A stretch of DNA of 64,000 nt, from the NCBI RefSeq assembly GCF_900116385.1, contig NZ_FPCI01000002.1, positions 1,054,001 through 1,118,000 of the forward strand, in the 5' to 3' direction. Below the pieces are notes generated by a model, which did not search any database, was not told the origin of the DNA, and saw only the letters and a program-made list of their open reading frames with translations. The position numbers and the translations under genes were made by a program. Shown here piece after piece: positions 18,035 through 26,008 of the stretch (the stretch's first letter is position 1; the number at the start of each line of letters is the position of its first letter). This DNA comes from Pseudoxanthomonas sp. YR558. GTDB lineage: Bacteria > Pseudomonadota > Gammaproteobacteria > Xanthomonadales > Xanthomonadaceae.

Positions 18035-18742
18035 ATGATTACCCTGCGTCCTGCCCACGAGCGCGGCCACGCCAACCACGGCTGGCTGGATTCCTGGCAC
18101 AGCTTCTCCTTCGCGAACTACTTCGACGACAAGCACGTCCATTGGGGTCCGCTGCGCGTGATCAACGAAGACCGCGTGGCCGCCGGCCGCGGGTTCGGCG
18201 AACATGGCCATCGCGACATGGAGATCATCAGCTACGTGCTGGAAGGCGCGCTGGGCCACAAGGACTCGATGGGCAACAGTTCCAGCATCGTGCCCGGCGA
18301 CGTGCAGCGTATGAGCGCCGGCACCGGCGTGCAGCACTCGGAGTTCAATTACAGCGAAACCGGCACCACGCATTTCCTGCAGATCTGGATCATCCCCGAT
18401 CGCCAGGGTGTAAAGCCTTCGTACGAAGAGAAGTCGTTCCCCGCCACCGACAAGCAGGGCCGCCTGCGGTTGGCCATCAGCCCGGACGGTGCCGACGGCT
18501 CGGTGAGCATCCACCAGGACGCGCGCATGTACGTGGGCTTGTTCGACGGCAGCGAAAAGGGCGAACTGCGCCTTGCACAGGGTCGTCTGGGCTACGTGCA
18601 CATCGCGCGCGGCGAAGCGACCGTGAATGGCCAGGCGTTGAAGGCCGGCGACGCGCTGCTGTATCGGGACGAGCCGCTGGTCAGCATCGAGCGTGGCATC
18701 GGCGCCGAGGTGCTGGTGTTCGACTTGCCGACGATGCAGTAA
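18035..18742 (+). CDS. Pirin family protein (YhhW-like quercetinase fold)
   Basis: A 235-residue bicupin. ATG 18035 is preceded by AAGGAG, deciding it over an in-frame ATG 51 bases upstream. Segments NHGWLDSWHSFSFANYFD, GFGEHGHRDMEIISYVLEG and MSAGTGVQHSEFN carry the metal-binding His/His/His/Glu set of pirins (HGHRDME and QHSEFN). Some bacterial members oxidise quercetin. It is a single gene, apparently controlled by the palindrome upstream. Confidence 0.93.
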   Translation: MITLRPAHERGHANHGWLDSWHSFSFANYFDDKHVHWGPLRVINEDRVAAGRGFGEHGHRDMEIISYVLEGALGHKDSMGNSSSIVPGDVQRMSAGTGVQHSEFNYSETGTTHFLQIWIIPDRQGVKPSYEEKSFPATDKQGRLRLAISPDGADGSVSIHQDARMYVGLFDGSEKGELRLAQGRLGYVHIARGEATVNGQALKAGDALLYRDEPLVSIERGIGAEVLVFDLPTMQ

Positions 18743-18762
18743 GCGCGATGGCGTGGTGAAGC

Positions 18763-18791
18763 GAAGGGTGCGCATGGCGCACCCTTCTTCG
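18763..18791. terminator. Hairpin terminator between pirin and XapX genes
   Basis: GAAGGGTGCGC, loop ATG, GCGCACCCTTC followed by TTC: an 11-base perfect stem in the convergent gap, with short A/T flanks that could serve both directions. Confidence 0.75.
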
Positions 18792-18803
18792 TATCCGACT
18801 GCT

Positions 18804-18962
18804 TCAGCCGAGCAGCCGGTCCGCGGCGAGGAAACCCGCCGTCATCGCGACCACCAGCAGTGCCCCCTGCAAACGCGGTGGCGCGGGAACCGGGATGTCG
18901 AGCCAGCGGCAGGCGAAGCCGATGGCGAGAGCGAGTGCGATGCCGACCAGTGCCGTGATCAC
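18804..18962 (-). CDS. XapX domain small membrane protein (second copy)
   Basis: A 52-residue protein from GTG 18962. It has a two-segment hydrophobic layout: VITALVGIALALAIGFACRWLDIPVPAPPRLQGALLVV and MTAGFLAADRLLG. The central IPVPAPP..GALLVVAMT is the XapX (DUF1427) signature. The GTG overlaps the stop of the preceding XapX gene (GTGA), and gene product and neighbour align over nearly their whole length, so this is a tandem duplicate. Function unknown; always membrane-embedded. Confidence 0.8.
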   Translation of the reverse strand: MITALVGIALALAIGFACRWLDIPVPAPPRLQGALLVVAMTAGFLAADRLLG

Positions 18963-19189
18963 GGCGCATCCCTCCGCGCGCCCTGGCCGGTCGGCCCACC
19001 GCAATCGCGTCGATGCCGCGCTTCACGCCGGACCATGGCACGGTCCGCGAGCATGTAGCCGCTGGTCATCGCCACGACCAGCAATGCACCGACCAGCACC
19101 GGAGGCGCAGGCACCGGCACACCGAAGGCGCGGCAGCCGAAGCCGATGCCGAAACCGAGCAGGAGCCCGGCGATGAATTTCCAATTCAT
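18959..19189 (-). CDS. XapX domain small membrane protein (first copy, tailed)
   Basis: A 76-residue protein starting MNWKFIAGLLLGFGIGFGC, then VPVPAPPVLVGALLVVAMT and SGYMLADRAMV, the XapX layout, followed by a 20-residue basic tail (RREARHRRDCGGPTGQ) missing from the second copy. ATG 19189 overlaps the stop of the MFS gene by four bases (ATGA). The gene is too short to stand out from length alone, but overlap at both ends and the paralogue make it convincing. Confidence 0.85.
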   Translation of the reverse strand: MNWKFIAGLLLGFGIGFGCRAFGVPVPAPPVLVGALLVVAMTSGYMLADRAMVRREARHRRDCGGPTGQGARRDAP

Positions 19190-20820
19190 GCCAAACCTCC
19201 GTGGCTCGAAGGTGCTGTCGGCAACATGGCGCCCGGCGCACCGCCGATGAAATGACGTACCTGCGGCCGTTGCACGGGATCGACGAGCGTTTCGAGCAGG
19301 GCGTCCTGGAGGACGCGCTCGTCTTCGGTCACGCGTTCGTGCTGGCGCAGGTGTTCGCGCCATGAGGCGTCGACGAAGTACTCCAGGTACACGCCGGATT
19401 GCGTGCTGTCCTCCGCCACGCCCCACTGGAGCGCGCCGTTCCGGCGCCGCGCATGGCCAAGCGGTTGCAGGCGTTGCAGGAAGTCGTGGCGCCGTGCCGG
19501 ATCGACGCGGTATTCGATCGTCACCAGCACCGGCCCACGATCGTCGTGGAGGTCCGGGCTGACCACCGGCTGCGGCCAGTGGCCCGAGGGCGTCACATTG
19601 ACGTGCGCGGCTTCGCCCAAGCGGAAGCGCGCACCCATGACGGCCGCCACCGCGGTGCCGAGGGCGGCGGCCAGCAACGCACGCGGTGTGCCGAACGTCT
19701 GCGCCAACCAACCCCAGCCCAGGCTGCCCGCTGCCATGCCGCTGGAGAACACCACGATGTACAGCGACAGTGCGCGTGCACGCACCCACGCCGGCACCGC
19801 GGTCTGCGCGGCGATCTGCAACGAAGACAGCACCGCGATCCAGGCGAAGCCGGCCAGCAGCGCGATGGCATAAAGCAGGGGCACCCAGCGCAGCAGCGCG
19901 ATGGCGAGGACGCACGCGGCATACGTCAGCGTCGCGTACAGCACCATCCGGTCCGGATCCATGCGCGTGCGCAGCCCGGGCAGCAGCATCGCGCCGCCGA
20001 TGGCGCCCGCGCCGATGCAACCCAGCAGCAGGCCGTACGTGCCCGCGCTCGCGTGCAGGTCCTGCTTCACGACGATCGGCAGCAGCGCGGTCAGCGCGCT
20101 GGCAAAGGTGAAGAACCAGCCCGCCTTGACCAGCACGGCCTTCAGCACGCTGTCGCGCGAGGCGTAGCGCAGCCCGGCGCGCAGGGCGATACCGAAGGTT
20201 TCCGGCGGCAATACCGAGGCAGTCGGCGCGCGGCGCCAGCGCCACAGCACGATGGCCACGCCGAGGAAGGTCACCGCGTTGACGGCGAACGCCCAGGCGA
20301 TGCCGGCCTGCGCGACGATCAGGCCGCCCAGCGCCGGTCCGATGGCGCGTGCGATGTTCATGCTCAGCGAGCCCAGCGCCACCGCCGGCCCCAGCATCGG
20401 CTTGGGCACGAGTTCCGGTGTGGTGGCCTGCTGCGCCGGCATCGCCATCGCCGCGCCGATGCCGAGCGCGAACGTCAGCGCCACCAGCGTCCATGGACCC
20501 AGCCGGTCGAGGTGGGCGAGCACGGCCAGCGTGCTGGCCACGAGCAGCATCCACAACTGCGCGAGGATCAGATATCGGCGCCGGTCGACGATGTCCGCCA
20601 GCGTACCGGCCACGATGGCCAGCACCACGACCGGCAACGTGGTGGCCGATTGCACGGCAGCGACCATCAGCGGTGAATTGGTCGTCTCGGCCATGATCCA
20701 CGCGGCCGCGACATCGTGGACCCACGTGCCGATGTTGCCGACCAGGATCGCGAGCCAGAGCGCGCGGAACGTAGGCTGTCCCAGTGGCGACCAGGGGCCA
20801 TGCGTGGCGGACGCGGACAT
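19186..20820 (-). CDS. MFS exporter, MFS_3/EntS-like, with C-terminal ABM-like domain
   Basis: A 544-residue protein. Residues 1-400 are a 12-segment major facilitator (ALWLAILVGNIGTWVHDVAAAW at the start, DIVDRRRYLIL loop, IGPALGGLIVAQAGIAWAF in helix 5). The last 130 residues are soluble and read like an antibiotic-monooxygenase-type ferredoxin fold (VLVTIEYRVDPARRHDFL, SWREHLRQHERVTEDER), the full MFS_3 architecture. EntS-like members export siderophores or small molecules. It starts two bases after the amidohydrolase stop and overlaps the XapX start, so it is inside a coupled operon. Substrate unknown. Confidence 0.88.
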   Translation of the reverse strand: MSASATHGPWSPLGQPTFRALWLAILVGNIGTWVHDVAAAWIMAETTNSPLMVAAVQSATTLPVVVLAIVAGTLADIVDRRRYLILAQLWMLLVASTLAVLAHLDRLGPWTLVALTFALGIGAAMAMPAQQATTPELVPKPMLGPAVALGSLSMNIARAIGPALGGLIVAQAGIAWAFAVNAVTFLGVAIVLWRWRRAPTASVLPPETFGIALRAGLRYASRDSVLKAVLVKAGWFFTFASALTALLPIVVKQDLHASAGTYGLLLGCIGAGAIGGAMLLPGLRTRMDPDRMVLYATLTYAACVLAIALLRWVPLLYAIALLAGFAWIAVLSSLQIAAQTAVPAWVRARALSLYIVVFSSGMAAGSLGWGWLAQTFGTPRALLAAALGTAVAAVMGARFRLGEAAHVNVTPSGHWPQPVVSPDLHDDRGPVLVTIEYRVDPARRHDFLQRLQPLGHARRRNGALQWGVAEDSTQSGVYLEYFVDASWREHLRQHERVTEDERVLQDALLETLVDPVQRPQVRHFIGGAPGAMLPTAPSSHGGLA

Positions 20821-20822
20821 GG

Positions 20823-22775
20823 TCAGAACGCGAAGCACGCGCAGCCGAGCGCGCCCCAGAACGCCTGCAGGTCGCCCGCGGGGACGACGCGGTGCGCCGC
20901 ATGGGCGTGTCCCTGCTCGTGTGCGTGCACGCGGCAGGTCGGGCCGTGCGCATGCGCCAGTGCCGCGCTGGCTTGGGCGAGCGTGCCGCCCTGGTAGCCG
21001 CCGAAGCGATTGACCGGCGACCAGTCCGGCATCGGTGCGGGCAGCGCGGGCGCATGCGGCGCGAACGGTCCAGTGCCGTGCACGATGCGGCCGTCCACCA
21101 CGGTCAGTACGCTGGTGATGTTGGGAATTTCGTCCTCGGCAACGTTGAAGAAGTCGGCCGACAGCAGCGCGCAGTCGGCAAACTGCCCGACGGCCAGCCG
21201 GCCCTTGCGCGCCTGCTCGGTGGAGAACCACGCGCTGCCGTGCGTCCACAGCTGCAGCGCTTCCTCGCGCTCCAGCCGGTTGTCGTCGCCGTACATCTGC
21301 AGCCCGCCGAGCGTGCGCCCGCTGACCAGCCAGTACAGCGCCACCCACGGGTTGTAGCTGGCCACGCGCGTGGCATCGGTGCCGGCGCCGACCGGCACGC
21401 CGGCCTGCAGCATGCGCCGCACCGGTGGCGTATGCCGTAGCGCGTCCTTGCCGTAGCGCTGCGCGAAGAACTCGCCCTGGTACGCCATGCGATGCTGGAT
21501 GGCGATGCCGCCGCCGAGCGCGCGCACGCGGTCGATGTTGCGCGGCGAAATGGTTTCCGCATGGTCGACGATCCAATGCAACCCATCGAACGGCACTTCG
21601 CGGTTCACCTGCTCATAAACGTCGAGCACGCGGGTGATGCTCTCGTCGTAGGTGGCGTGGATGCGGAACGGCCAGCGCTGCTCGGCGAGGAAGCGCACCA
21701 CGCCGGACAGCTCGCCCTCGAGCGTGGCGGGGAGGTCCGGGCGCGGTTCGCGGAAATCCTCGAAGTCCGCCGCCGAGAACACCAGCATCTCGCCAGCGCC
21801 GTTGTGGCGCAGCAGATCGTCGCCCTGGCCGGGCGTGAGCATCGCGGACCAGCGCTGGAAATCGGCCAGCTCCTCGCCCTTTTTCTGGGTGAACAGGTTG
21901 TAGGCGATGCGCACGGTCAGCTGCCCGTCGGTGTGCAGCTGCTCGATGATCCGGTAGTCCTCCGGATAGTTCTGGAAGCCGCCGCCCGCATCAATCACCG
22001 AGGTGATGCCCAGGCGGTTGAGCTCGCGCATGAAGTGCCGGGTGGAGTTGCGTTGGTATTCCGCCGGCAGTTTCGGCCCCAGCGCCAGCGTGGCGTACAG
22101 GATCAAGGCATTGGGTTTGGCCAGCAGCAGACCGGTCGGGTTGCCGGCCTTGTCGCGCTGGATCTCGCCGCCCGGCGGGTTCGGCGTGTCCTTCGTGTAG
22201 CCCACCGCGCGCAGTGCGGCGCGGTTGAGCAACGCGCGGTCGTACAAGTGCAGGATGAAGACCGGCGTGTCCGGCGCGGCCGCGTTGAGCTCGTCCAGCG
22301 TCGGCAGGCGTTTCTCGGCGAACTGCGATTCGCTGAAGCCGCCCACCACGCGCACCCACTGCGGCGCCGGGGTGATAGCCACCTGCGCCTTGAGCATCGC
22401 CATCGCGTCGGCCAGCGAGCGCACGCCGTCCCAGCGCAGTTCGAGGTTGTAGTTCAACCCGCCGCGGATCAGGTGGGTATGGCTGTCGTTGAGGCCCGGC
22501 ACCAGCCGGCGCCCGCCGGCATCGATGACGTGCGTACCGTCGTTGGCATGCGCCATCACCTGGGCGTCGTCGCCCACCGCCAGTACGCGCCCATTGGCGA
22601 AGGCGATCGCGCTGGCGGACGGCAGGGCGGTGTCGAGCGTGGTGATGCGCGCATTGCGCAGGATCAGGTCGGCCATGCGGGACTCTCCGGGGCGGGCATC
22701 GCGGGGCAGTGCCGCGAGCGTGGCGGCAGCCGCCACGGTCTTCAGCACCTGGCGGCGCGTATCGTCAACGGCCAT
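20823..22775 (-). CDS. Tat-exported amidohydrolase, YtcJ-like
   Basis: A 650-residue protein. ATG 22775 opens a Tat-type signal (DDTRRQVLK then AAAATLAALP), so the enzyme should be folded in the cytoplasm and exported. The amidohydrolase_3 fold shows ADLILRNARITTLD, metal motif NDSHTHLIRGG, HWIVDHAE, and GAGTDATRVASYNPW. The last 55 residues form an extra His/Cys-rich tail (ALAHAHGPTCRVHAHEQGHAHAAH, ending GALGCACFAF), likely metal binding. The start overlaps the DoxX gene by 11 bases. YtcJ-like proteins hydrolyse amide or formamide bonds; the substrate here is unknown. Confidence 0.88.
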   Translation of the reverse strand: MAVDDTRRQVLKTVAAAATLAALPRDARPGESRMADLILRNARITTLDTALPSASAIAFANGRVLAVGDDAQVMAHANDGTHVIDAGGRRLVPGLNDSHTHLIRGGLNYNLELRWDGVRSLADAMAMLKAQVAITPAPQWVRVVGGFSESQFAEKRLPTLDELNAAAPDTPVFILHLYDRALLNRAALRAVGYTKDTPNPPGGEIQRDKAGNPTGLLLAKPNALILYATLALGPKLPAEYQRNSTRHFMRELNRLGITSVIDAGGGFQNYPEDYRIIEQLHTDGQLTVRIAYNLFTQKKGEELADFQRWSAMLTPGQGDDLLRHNGAGEMLVFSAADFEDFREPRPDLPATLEGELSGVVRFLAEQRWPFRIHATYDESITRVLDVYEQVNREVPFDGLHWIVDHAETISPRNIDRVRALGGGIAIQHRMAYQGEFFAQRYGKDALRHTPPVRRMLQAGVPVGAGTDATRVASYNPWVALYWLVSGRTLGGLQMYGDDNRLEREEALQLWTHGSAWFSTEQARKGRLAVGQFADCALLSADFFNVAEDEIPNITSVLTVVDGRIVHGTGPFAPHAPALPAPMPDWSPVNRFGGYQGGTLAQASAALAHAHGPTCRVHAHEQGHAHAAHRVVPAGDLQAFWGALGCACFAF

Positions 22776-23223
22776 GCGCGCCTTCCGTGCGCGCCGCGCG
22801 CAGGGCATCGAAGGACAAGACGCCTGGGCCAATTAGCGCGACCGCGAGGTTGGCCAGCACCCACAGCAGGGGATACTCGATACCCCCGTGCATCCAGAAC
22901 CAGCCATGCGACAGGTTCAAGGCGACGGTAACGCTGAGGAACGCCGCCGAACCCAGTGCCGCGATGCGCGTGAATGCACCGACGACCACCATCAGGCCCA
23001 GGGCGGTCTGAAGCGCAGCGAGCAGCAGTGGCAACGGTGGTGCGGAGGGCAGGCCGAAGTGCTGGAGTTCGGCCGCGAATCCCGCGATACCGGGCCCGCC
23101 GAACCAACCCAGCAACTTGCCCAAGCCATGCGGCAGCAAGAAGCCACCGGCAGCGAGACGCAACACCAGCAAGCCGGTCGATGTCGTGCCCGGATGCGTA
23201 ACGGAAGCGGTGTGGGCGGCCAT
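22765..23223 (-). CDS. DoxX family membrane protein
   Basis: A 152-residue protein with four hydrophobic segments; LLVLRLAAGGFLLPHGLGKLLG, a Gly/Pro-rich loop, LLAALQTALGLMVVVGAFTRIAAL and LSHGWFWMHGGIEYPLLW are typical of DoxX/DoxD quinol-interacting membrane proteins. The larger open frame upstream is a shadow of the hydrolase gene. It follows the isochorismatase-like gene by 11 bases. Role in redox or detoxification is inferred. Confidence 0.88.
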   Translation of the reverse strand: MAAHTASVTHPGTTSTGLLVLRLAAGGFLLPHGLGKLLGWFGGPGIAGFAAELQHFGLPSAPPLPLLLAALQTALGLMVVVGAFTRIAALGSAAFLSVTVALNLSHGWFWMHGGIEYPLLWVLANLAVALIGPGVLSFDALRAARTEGAHGR

Positions 23224-23234
23224 CGCGCGCGCCG

Positions 23235-23891
23235 TCAGTGGCCGCCTTCGGATGCGCCGAACATGCTCTTGGCGTACTGGATGCCGAGCCCGTAGCCGCC
23301 GCCATGCACCTTGGCGATGCCGGTGGTCAGGTCGTAGGTCGCGCTGCGCCCCCAGTCGCGCTGCAATTCCAGCAGGTACTGCACGCTGGTCAGTGGGCGC
23401 ACGCCGGCCTGGATCATGCGTTGCATCGCACGCTCGTGCGCCTCGGCGGTGACGTCGCCGCAGGCATCGGCGATCACGTAGACCTCGAAGCCCTGGTCGA
23501 GCGCGGACAGGGCCGGTCCGACGATGCACACGCTGGTCCACAGGCCGCCGAGCACGATGCGGCCTTTCCCGGAAGCGTTCACTGCCCCGACGACGGCCGT
23601 GTCTTCCCAGCAGTTCATGGTGGTGCGGTCGTACACCTTCGCCTGAGGAAAGGCTTCGGGGATCTCGGGAAAGAGCGGGCCCGAGAACGACTTCTCGGCG
23701 ACCGTCGTCAGCAGCGTCGAAACGCCGAAGCCGGCGGCGCCCTTCGCGACCAGGGCCACGTTGTTGCGCAGCATCGCGACGTCGATGGAATGCGTGGCGA
23801 ACGCCATCTGCGACTGGTGGTCGATCAGGACCAGCGTGTGGTCGCTCGGCGTGAGCAGGGTCTTGCCGGCGGCGGGGGAGGCGGTGGGCAT
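23235..23891 (-). CDS. Isochorismatase-like cysteine hydrolase (YcaC type)
   Basis: A 218-residue cytoplasmic hydrolase. VLIDHQSQMAF (D24), QAKVYDRTTMN (K85) and LGGLWTSVCIVGP (C122) supply the Asp-Lys-Cys triad of the family, and HERAMQRMIQAGVRPLTSVQYLLELQ follows as in YcaC. TGGAG lies before ATG 23891. It sits between wrbA (88 bases upstream) and doxX (11 bases downstream). YcaC proteins have no settled physiological substrate. Confidence 0.9.
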   Translation of the reverse strand: MPTASPAAGKTLLTPSDHTLVLIDHQSQMAFATHSIDVAMLRNNVALVAKGAAGFGVSTLLTTVAEKSFSGPLFPEIPEAFPQAKVYDRTTMNCWEDTAVVGAVNASGKGRIVLGGLWTSVCIVGPALSALDQGFEVYVIADACGDVTAEAHERAMQRMIQAGVRPLTSVQYLLELQRDWGRSATYDLTTGIAKVHGGGYGLGIQYAKSMFGASEGGH

Positions 23892-23979
23892 GTCGGGCTC
23901 CAGATGTGAAGGAAACGCGCCACTGTCGCGCGCCGGCGCGCACGCCGGCTTGCATCGGCGTGCGCGCTGCCCGCGGACG

Positions 23980-24579
23980 TCAGCCGTGCAGCTTGATCGC
24001 GGTTTCCGCGACGCGGCGGCCCTGGTAGCGGGCGGCGTCCAGTTCGTTCTGCGTCGGTTGCCGCGACCCGTCGCCGCCGGCGATCGTCGTCGTGCCGTAG
24101 GGCGAGCCGCCGGTCACTTCGTCCAGCTTCATCTGCCCGGCGAAACCGTAGTCCAGCCCCACGATCACCATGCCGAAGTGCAGCAGGTTGGTGATGATCG
24201 AGAACAGCGTGGTCTCCTGCCCACCGTGCTGGGTGGCGGTGGAGGTGAACGCGGCGCCGACCTTGCCGTGCAGCGCACCCTTGGCCCACAGGCCACCGGC
24301 CTGGTCCAGGAAGTTCGCCATCTGCGAGGACATGCGCCCGAAGCGCGTGCCGGTCCCGACAACGATGGCATCGTAGTCGGCGAGTTCGGCGATAGTCGCC
24401 ACGGGCGCGGCCTGGTCGAGCTTGAAGTGCGACTTCTTCGCGACGTCTTCCGGCACCAGCTCCGGTACGCGCTTGATGTCGACGCTAGCGCCGCCCGCGC
24501 GCACGCCCTCGGCGACGGCCTGGGCCATGGTTTCGATATGCCCGTAGGCGGAGTAGTAGAGGATCAGGACCTTGGCCAT
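23980..24579 (-). CDS. wrbA: NAD(P)H:quinone oxidoreductase WrbA
   Basis: A 199-residue flavodoxin-fold enzyme, FMN-dependent, performing two-electron reduction of quinones. [20 protein letters not shown] holds the FMN phosphate loop, [13 protein letters not shown] and [15 protein letters not shown] follow as in WrbA, and the C-terminus has [22 protein letters not shown] 24579 has GGAG upstream and removes a non-homologous 10-residue extension. It is the first enzyme gene after the AraC regulator. Confidence 0.95.
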   Translation of the reverse strand: MAKVLILYYSAYGHIETMAQAVAEGVRAGGASVDIKRVPELVPEDVAKKSHFKLDQAAPVATIAELADYDAIVVGTGTRFGRMSSQMANFLDQAGGLWAKGALHGKVGAAFTSTATQHGGQETTLFSIITNLLHFGMVIVGLDYGFAGQMKLDEVTGGSPYGTTTIAGGDGSRQPTQNELDAARYQGRRVAETAIKLHG

Positions 24580-24631
24580 CGCAGGACTCCGGGGAAAGGG
24601 CCGCCGCACGGTGCGGCGGCGACAGGCAGGG

Positions 24632-25159
24632 TCACGCCGTGCGGGTTACCGGCGCGTGCAGGTGGCAGAACTCGCGTGGGGAATAGCCGGTCATCCGACG
24701 GAAGGTGCGGGTGAAATGGCTCTGGTCGAAGAAGCCCAGCGAGGCCGCGGTGGCGGAGATCTTCTGCGGGCCACGGGCCAGCTGTTCCTTCGCCAACGCG
24801 ATGCGCTTGGCGAGCACGAATTCCATCGGGCTGCGGCCGGTGCTGACGCGAAACAGGCGGGCGAAATGGAACCGGCTGATGCAGGCGGCGCCGGCGATGT
24901 CGGCGAGCGTGATCGTGTCGCCGATATGGCGTTCGATGTAGTCCAGCGCACGCGTCAGCGCGCGTGGGCTGAGGCCGCGACTCTCCAGATGCGCATCGGG
25001 CGGGGACACGTAGCAGGCGGACGGCGCGGCAACGGCGGAGACGTGCGGGAACAGGGACGGGGAGGCATCCACGGCGTTGTCCTCGAGCGGCGATGTGGGG
25101 GAGGGGCGAGCAACGGGGAGGCGGCAAGCCAGCGCCATCGTGCGGGGTGGCCGCGTCAT
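24632..25159 (-). CDS. AraC family transcriptional regulator
   Basis: From ATG 25159 the protein has 175 residues (ATG 25138 would give 168). The C-terminal hundred residues form the double helix-turn-helix: [48 protein letters not shown] and the second helix [25 protein letters not shown]. The short N-terminal part has no recognisable ligand domain. It lies 52 bases upstream of wrbA on the same strand and is the obvious candidate to control the wrbA-to-XapX operon, perhaps in response to electrophile or quinone stress (inference). Confidence 0.87.
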   Translation of the reverse strand: MTRPPRTMALACRLPVARPSPTSPLEDNAVDASPSLFPHVSAVAAPSACYVSPPDAHLESRGLSPRALTRALDYIERHIGDTITLADIAGAACISRFHFARLFRVSTGRSPMEFVLAKRIALAKEQLARGPQKISATAASLGFFDQSHFTRTFRRMTGYSPREFCHLHAPVTRTA

Positions 25160-25311
25160 CGATAACCCCAATCGGGGCAAGTGCCCGATCCCCCGAATGG
25201 GGGTGGGCGGCACGCGCCAACGGCCGTGTAGTTGCCTGTGTAGCGACGCCCCCCGTATCGTGGCGAAACAGGTCCGGGATCCGGTGCCTGGCATCCGCCA
25301 AGACCACGCCC

Positions 25312-25929
25312 ATGCCGATCCGCATCCTGACCGTCGATGACCATCCCCTACTGCGCGAAGGCATCGCGGCGGTGATCGAAGGCCAGTCCGACATGGAACT
25401 GGTCGGCGAGGCCGCCAATGGCGTCGAGGCGCTGCAGGTGTTCCGGGATTGCCGCCCCGACGTGACCCTGATGGACCTGCAGATGCCGGAGATGAACGGC
25501 GTGGAAGCCATCGGGGCGATCCATCGCGAATTCCCTGATGCGAAGGTCGTCGTGCTGACCACCTACCAGGGCGACGCCCAGGCATTGCGCGCGTTCAAGG
25601 CCGGCGCTTCGGGCTACCTGCTCAAGAGCATGCTGCGCCGCGAACTGGTCGATACCATCCGCAGCGTGCACGCCGGCCGCCGCCGGATTCCTGCCGAGAT
25701 CGCCGCCGGCATCGCCGAACATGCATCCGACGATGCGCTGACGCTGCGCGAGATCGAGGTGCTGCGGCAGGTGGCCGACGGCAACGGCAATAAGCGCATC
25801 GCCCAGCTGCTCACCATCTCCGAGGAGACCGTGAAGGCGCACATGAAGAACATCCTCGCGAAGCTGGATGCCAACGACCGCACGCATGCGGTCACCATCG
25901 CGGTCCGCCGGGGCATCATCGACCTCTGA
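25312..25929 (+). CDS. NarL/FixJ family response regulator (orphan)
   Basis: A 205-residue regulator. Receiver domain: ILTVDDHPLLREG, phosphoacceptor Asp in VTLMDLQMPEMNG, VVLTTYQGD and the Lys in GYLLKSM. C-terminal LuxR HTH: LTLREIEVLRQVADGNGNKRIAQLL, SEETVKAHMKNILAKL. No histidine kinase gene is adjacent; the kinase at 28511 pairs with its own OmpR-type regulator. Divergent from the AraC gene with 152 bases between. ATG 25312 begins the family N-terminus MPIRILTVDDH. Confidence 0.92.
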   Translation: MPIRILTVDDHPLLREGIAAVIEGQSDMELVGEAANGVEALQVFRDCRPDVTLMDLQMPEMNGVEAIGAIHREFPDAKVVVLTTYQGDAQALRAFKAGASGYLLKSMLRRELVDTIRSVHAGRRRIPAEIAAGIAEHASDDALTLREIEVLRQVADGNGNKRIAQLLTISEETVKAHMKNILAKLDANDRTHAVTIAVRRGIIDL

Positions 25930-25935
25930 AGCGGG

Positions 25936-25968
25936 CTTAAGGAGTTCTTAAAGAGCCTGCGGGAGCAT
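25936..25968 (+). promoter_or_regulatory. QseB/PmrA-type TTAA box and -10 before mipA-like gene
   Basis: CTTAAG (25936-25941), GAGTT, CTTAAA (25947-25952): two TTAA-core half-sites with an 11-base period, the layout of PmrA/QseB boxes. Ten bases later is GAGCAT (25963-25968), a weak -10, about 40 bases before ATG 26009. The response-regulator operon at 30549 has the same arrangement at its promoter. Confidence 0.6.
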
Positions 25969-26008
25969 GGCGTGGCCGGGTATCCGGTTCCCCCACGTCG
26001 AGGCCCCC

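Noticed and set aside
25931..25960. Imperfect hairpin GCGGGCTTAAG...CTTAAAGAGCCTGC as a terminator of the NarL-type gene
   Set aside because: The stem has mismatches and no T run follows; the direct-repeat box reading explains the TTAA cores better.
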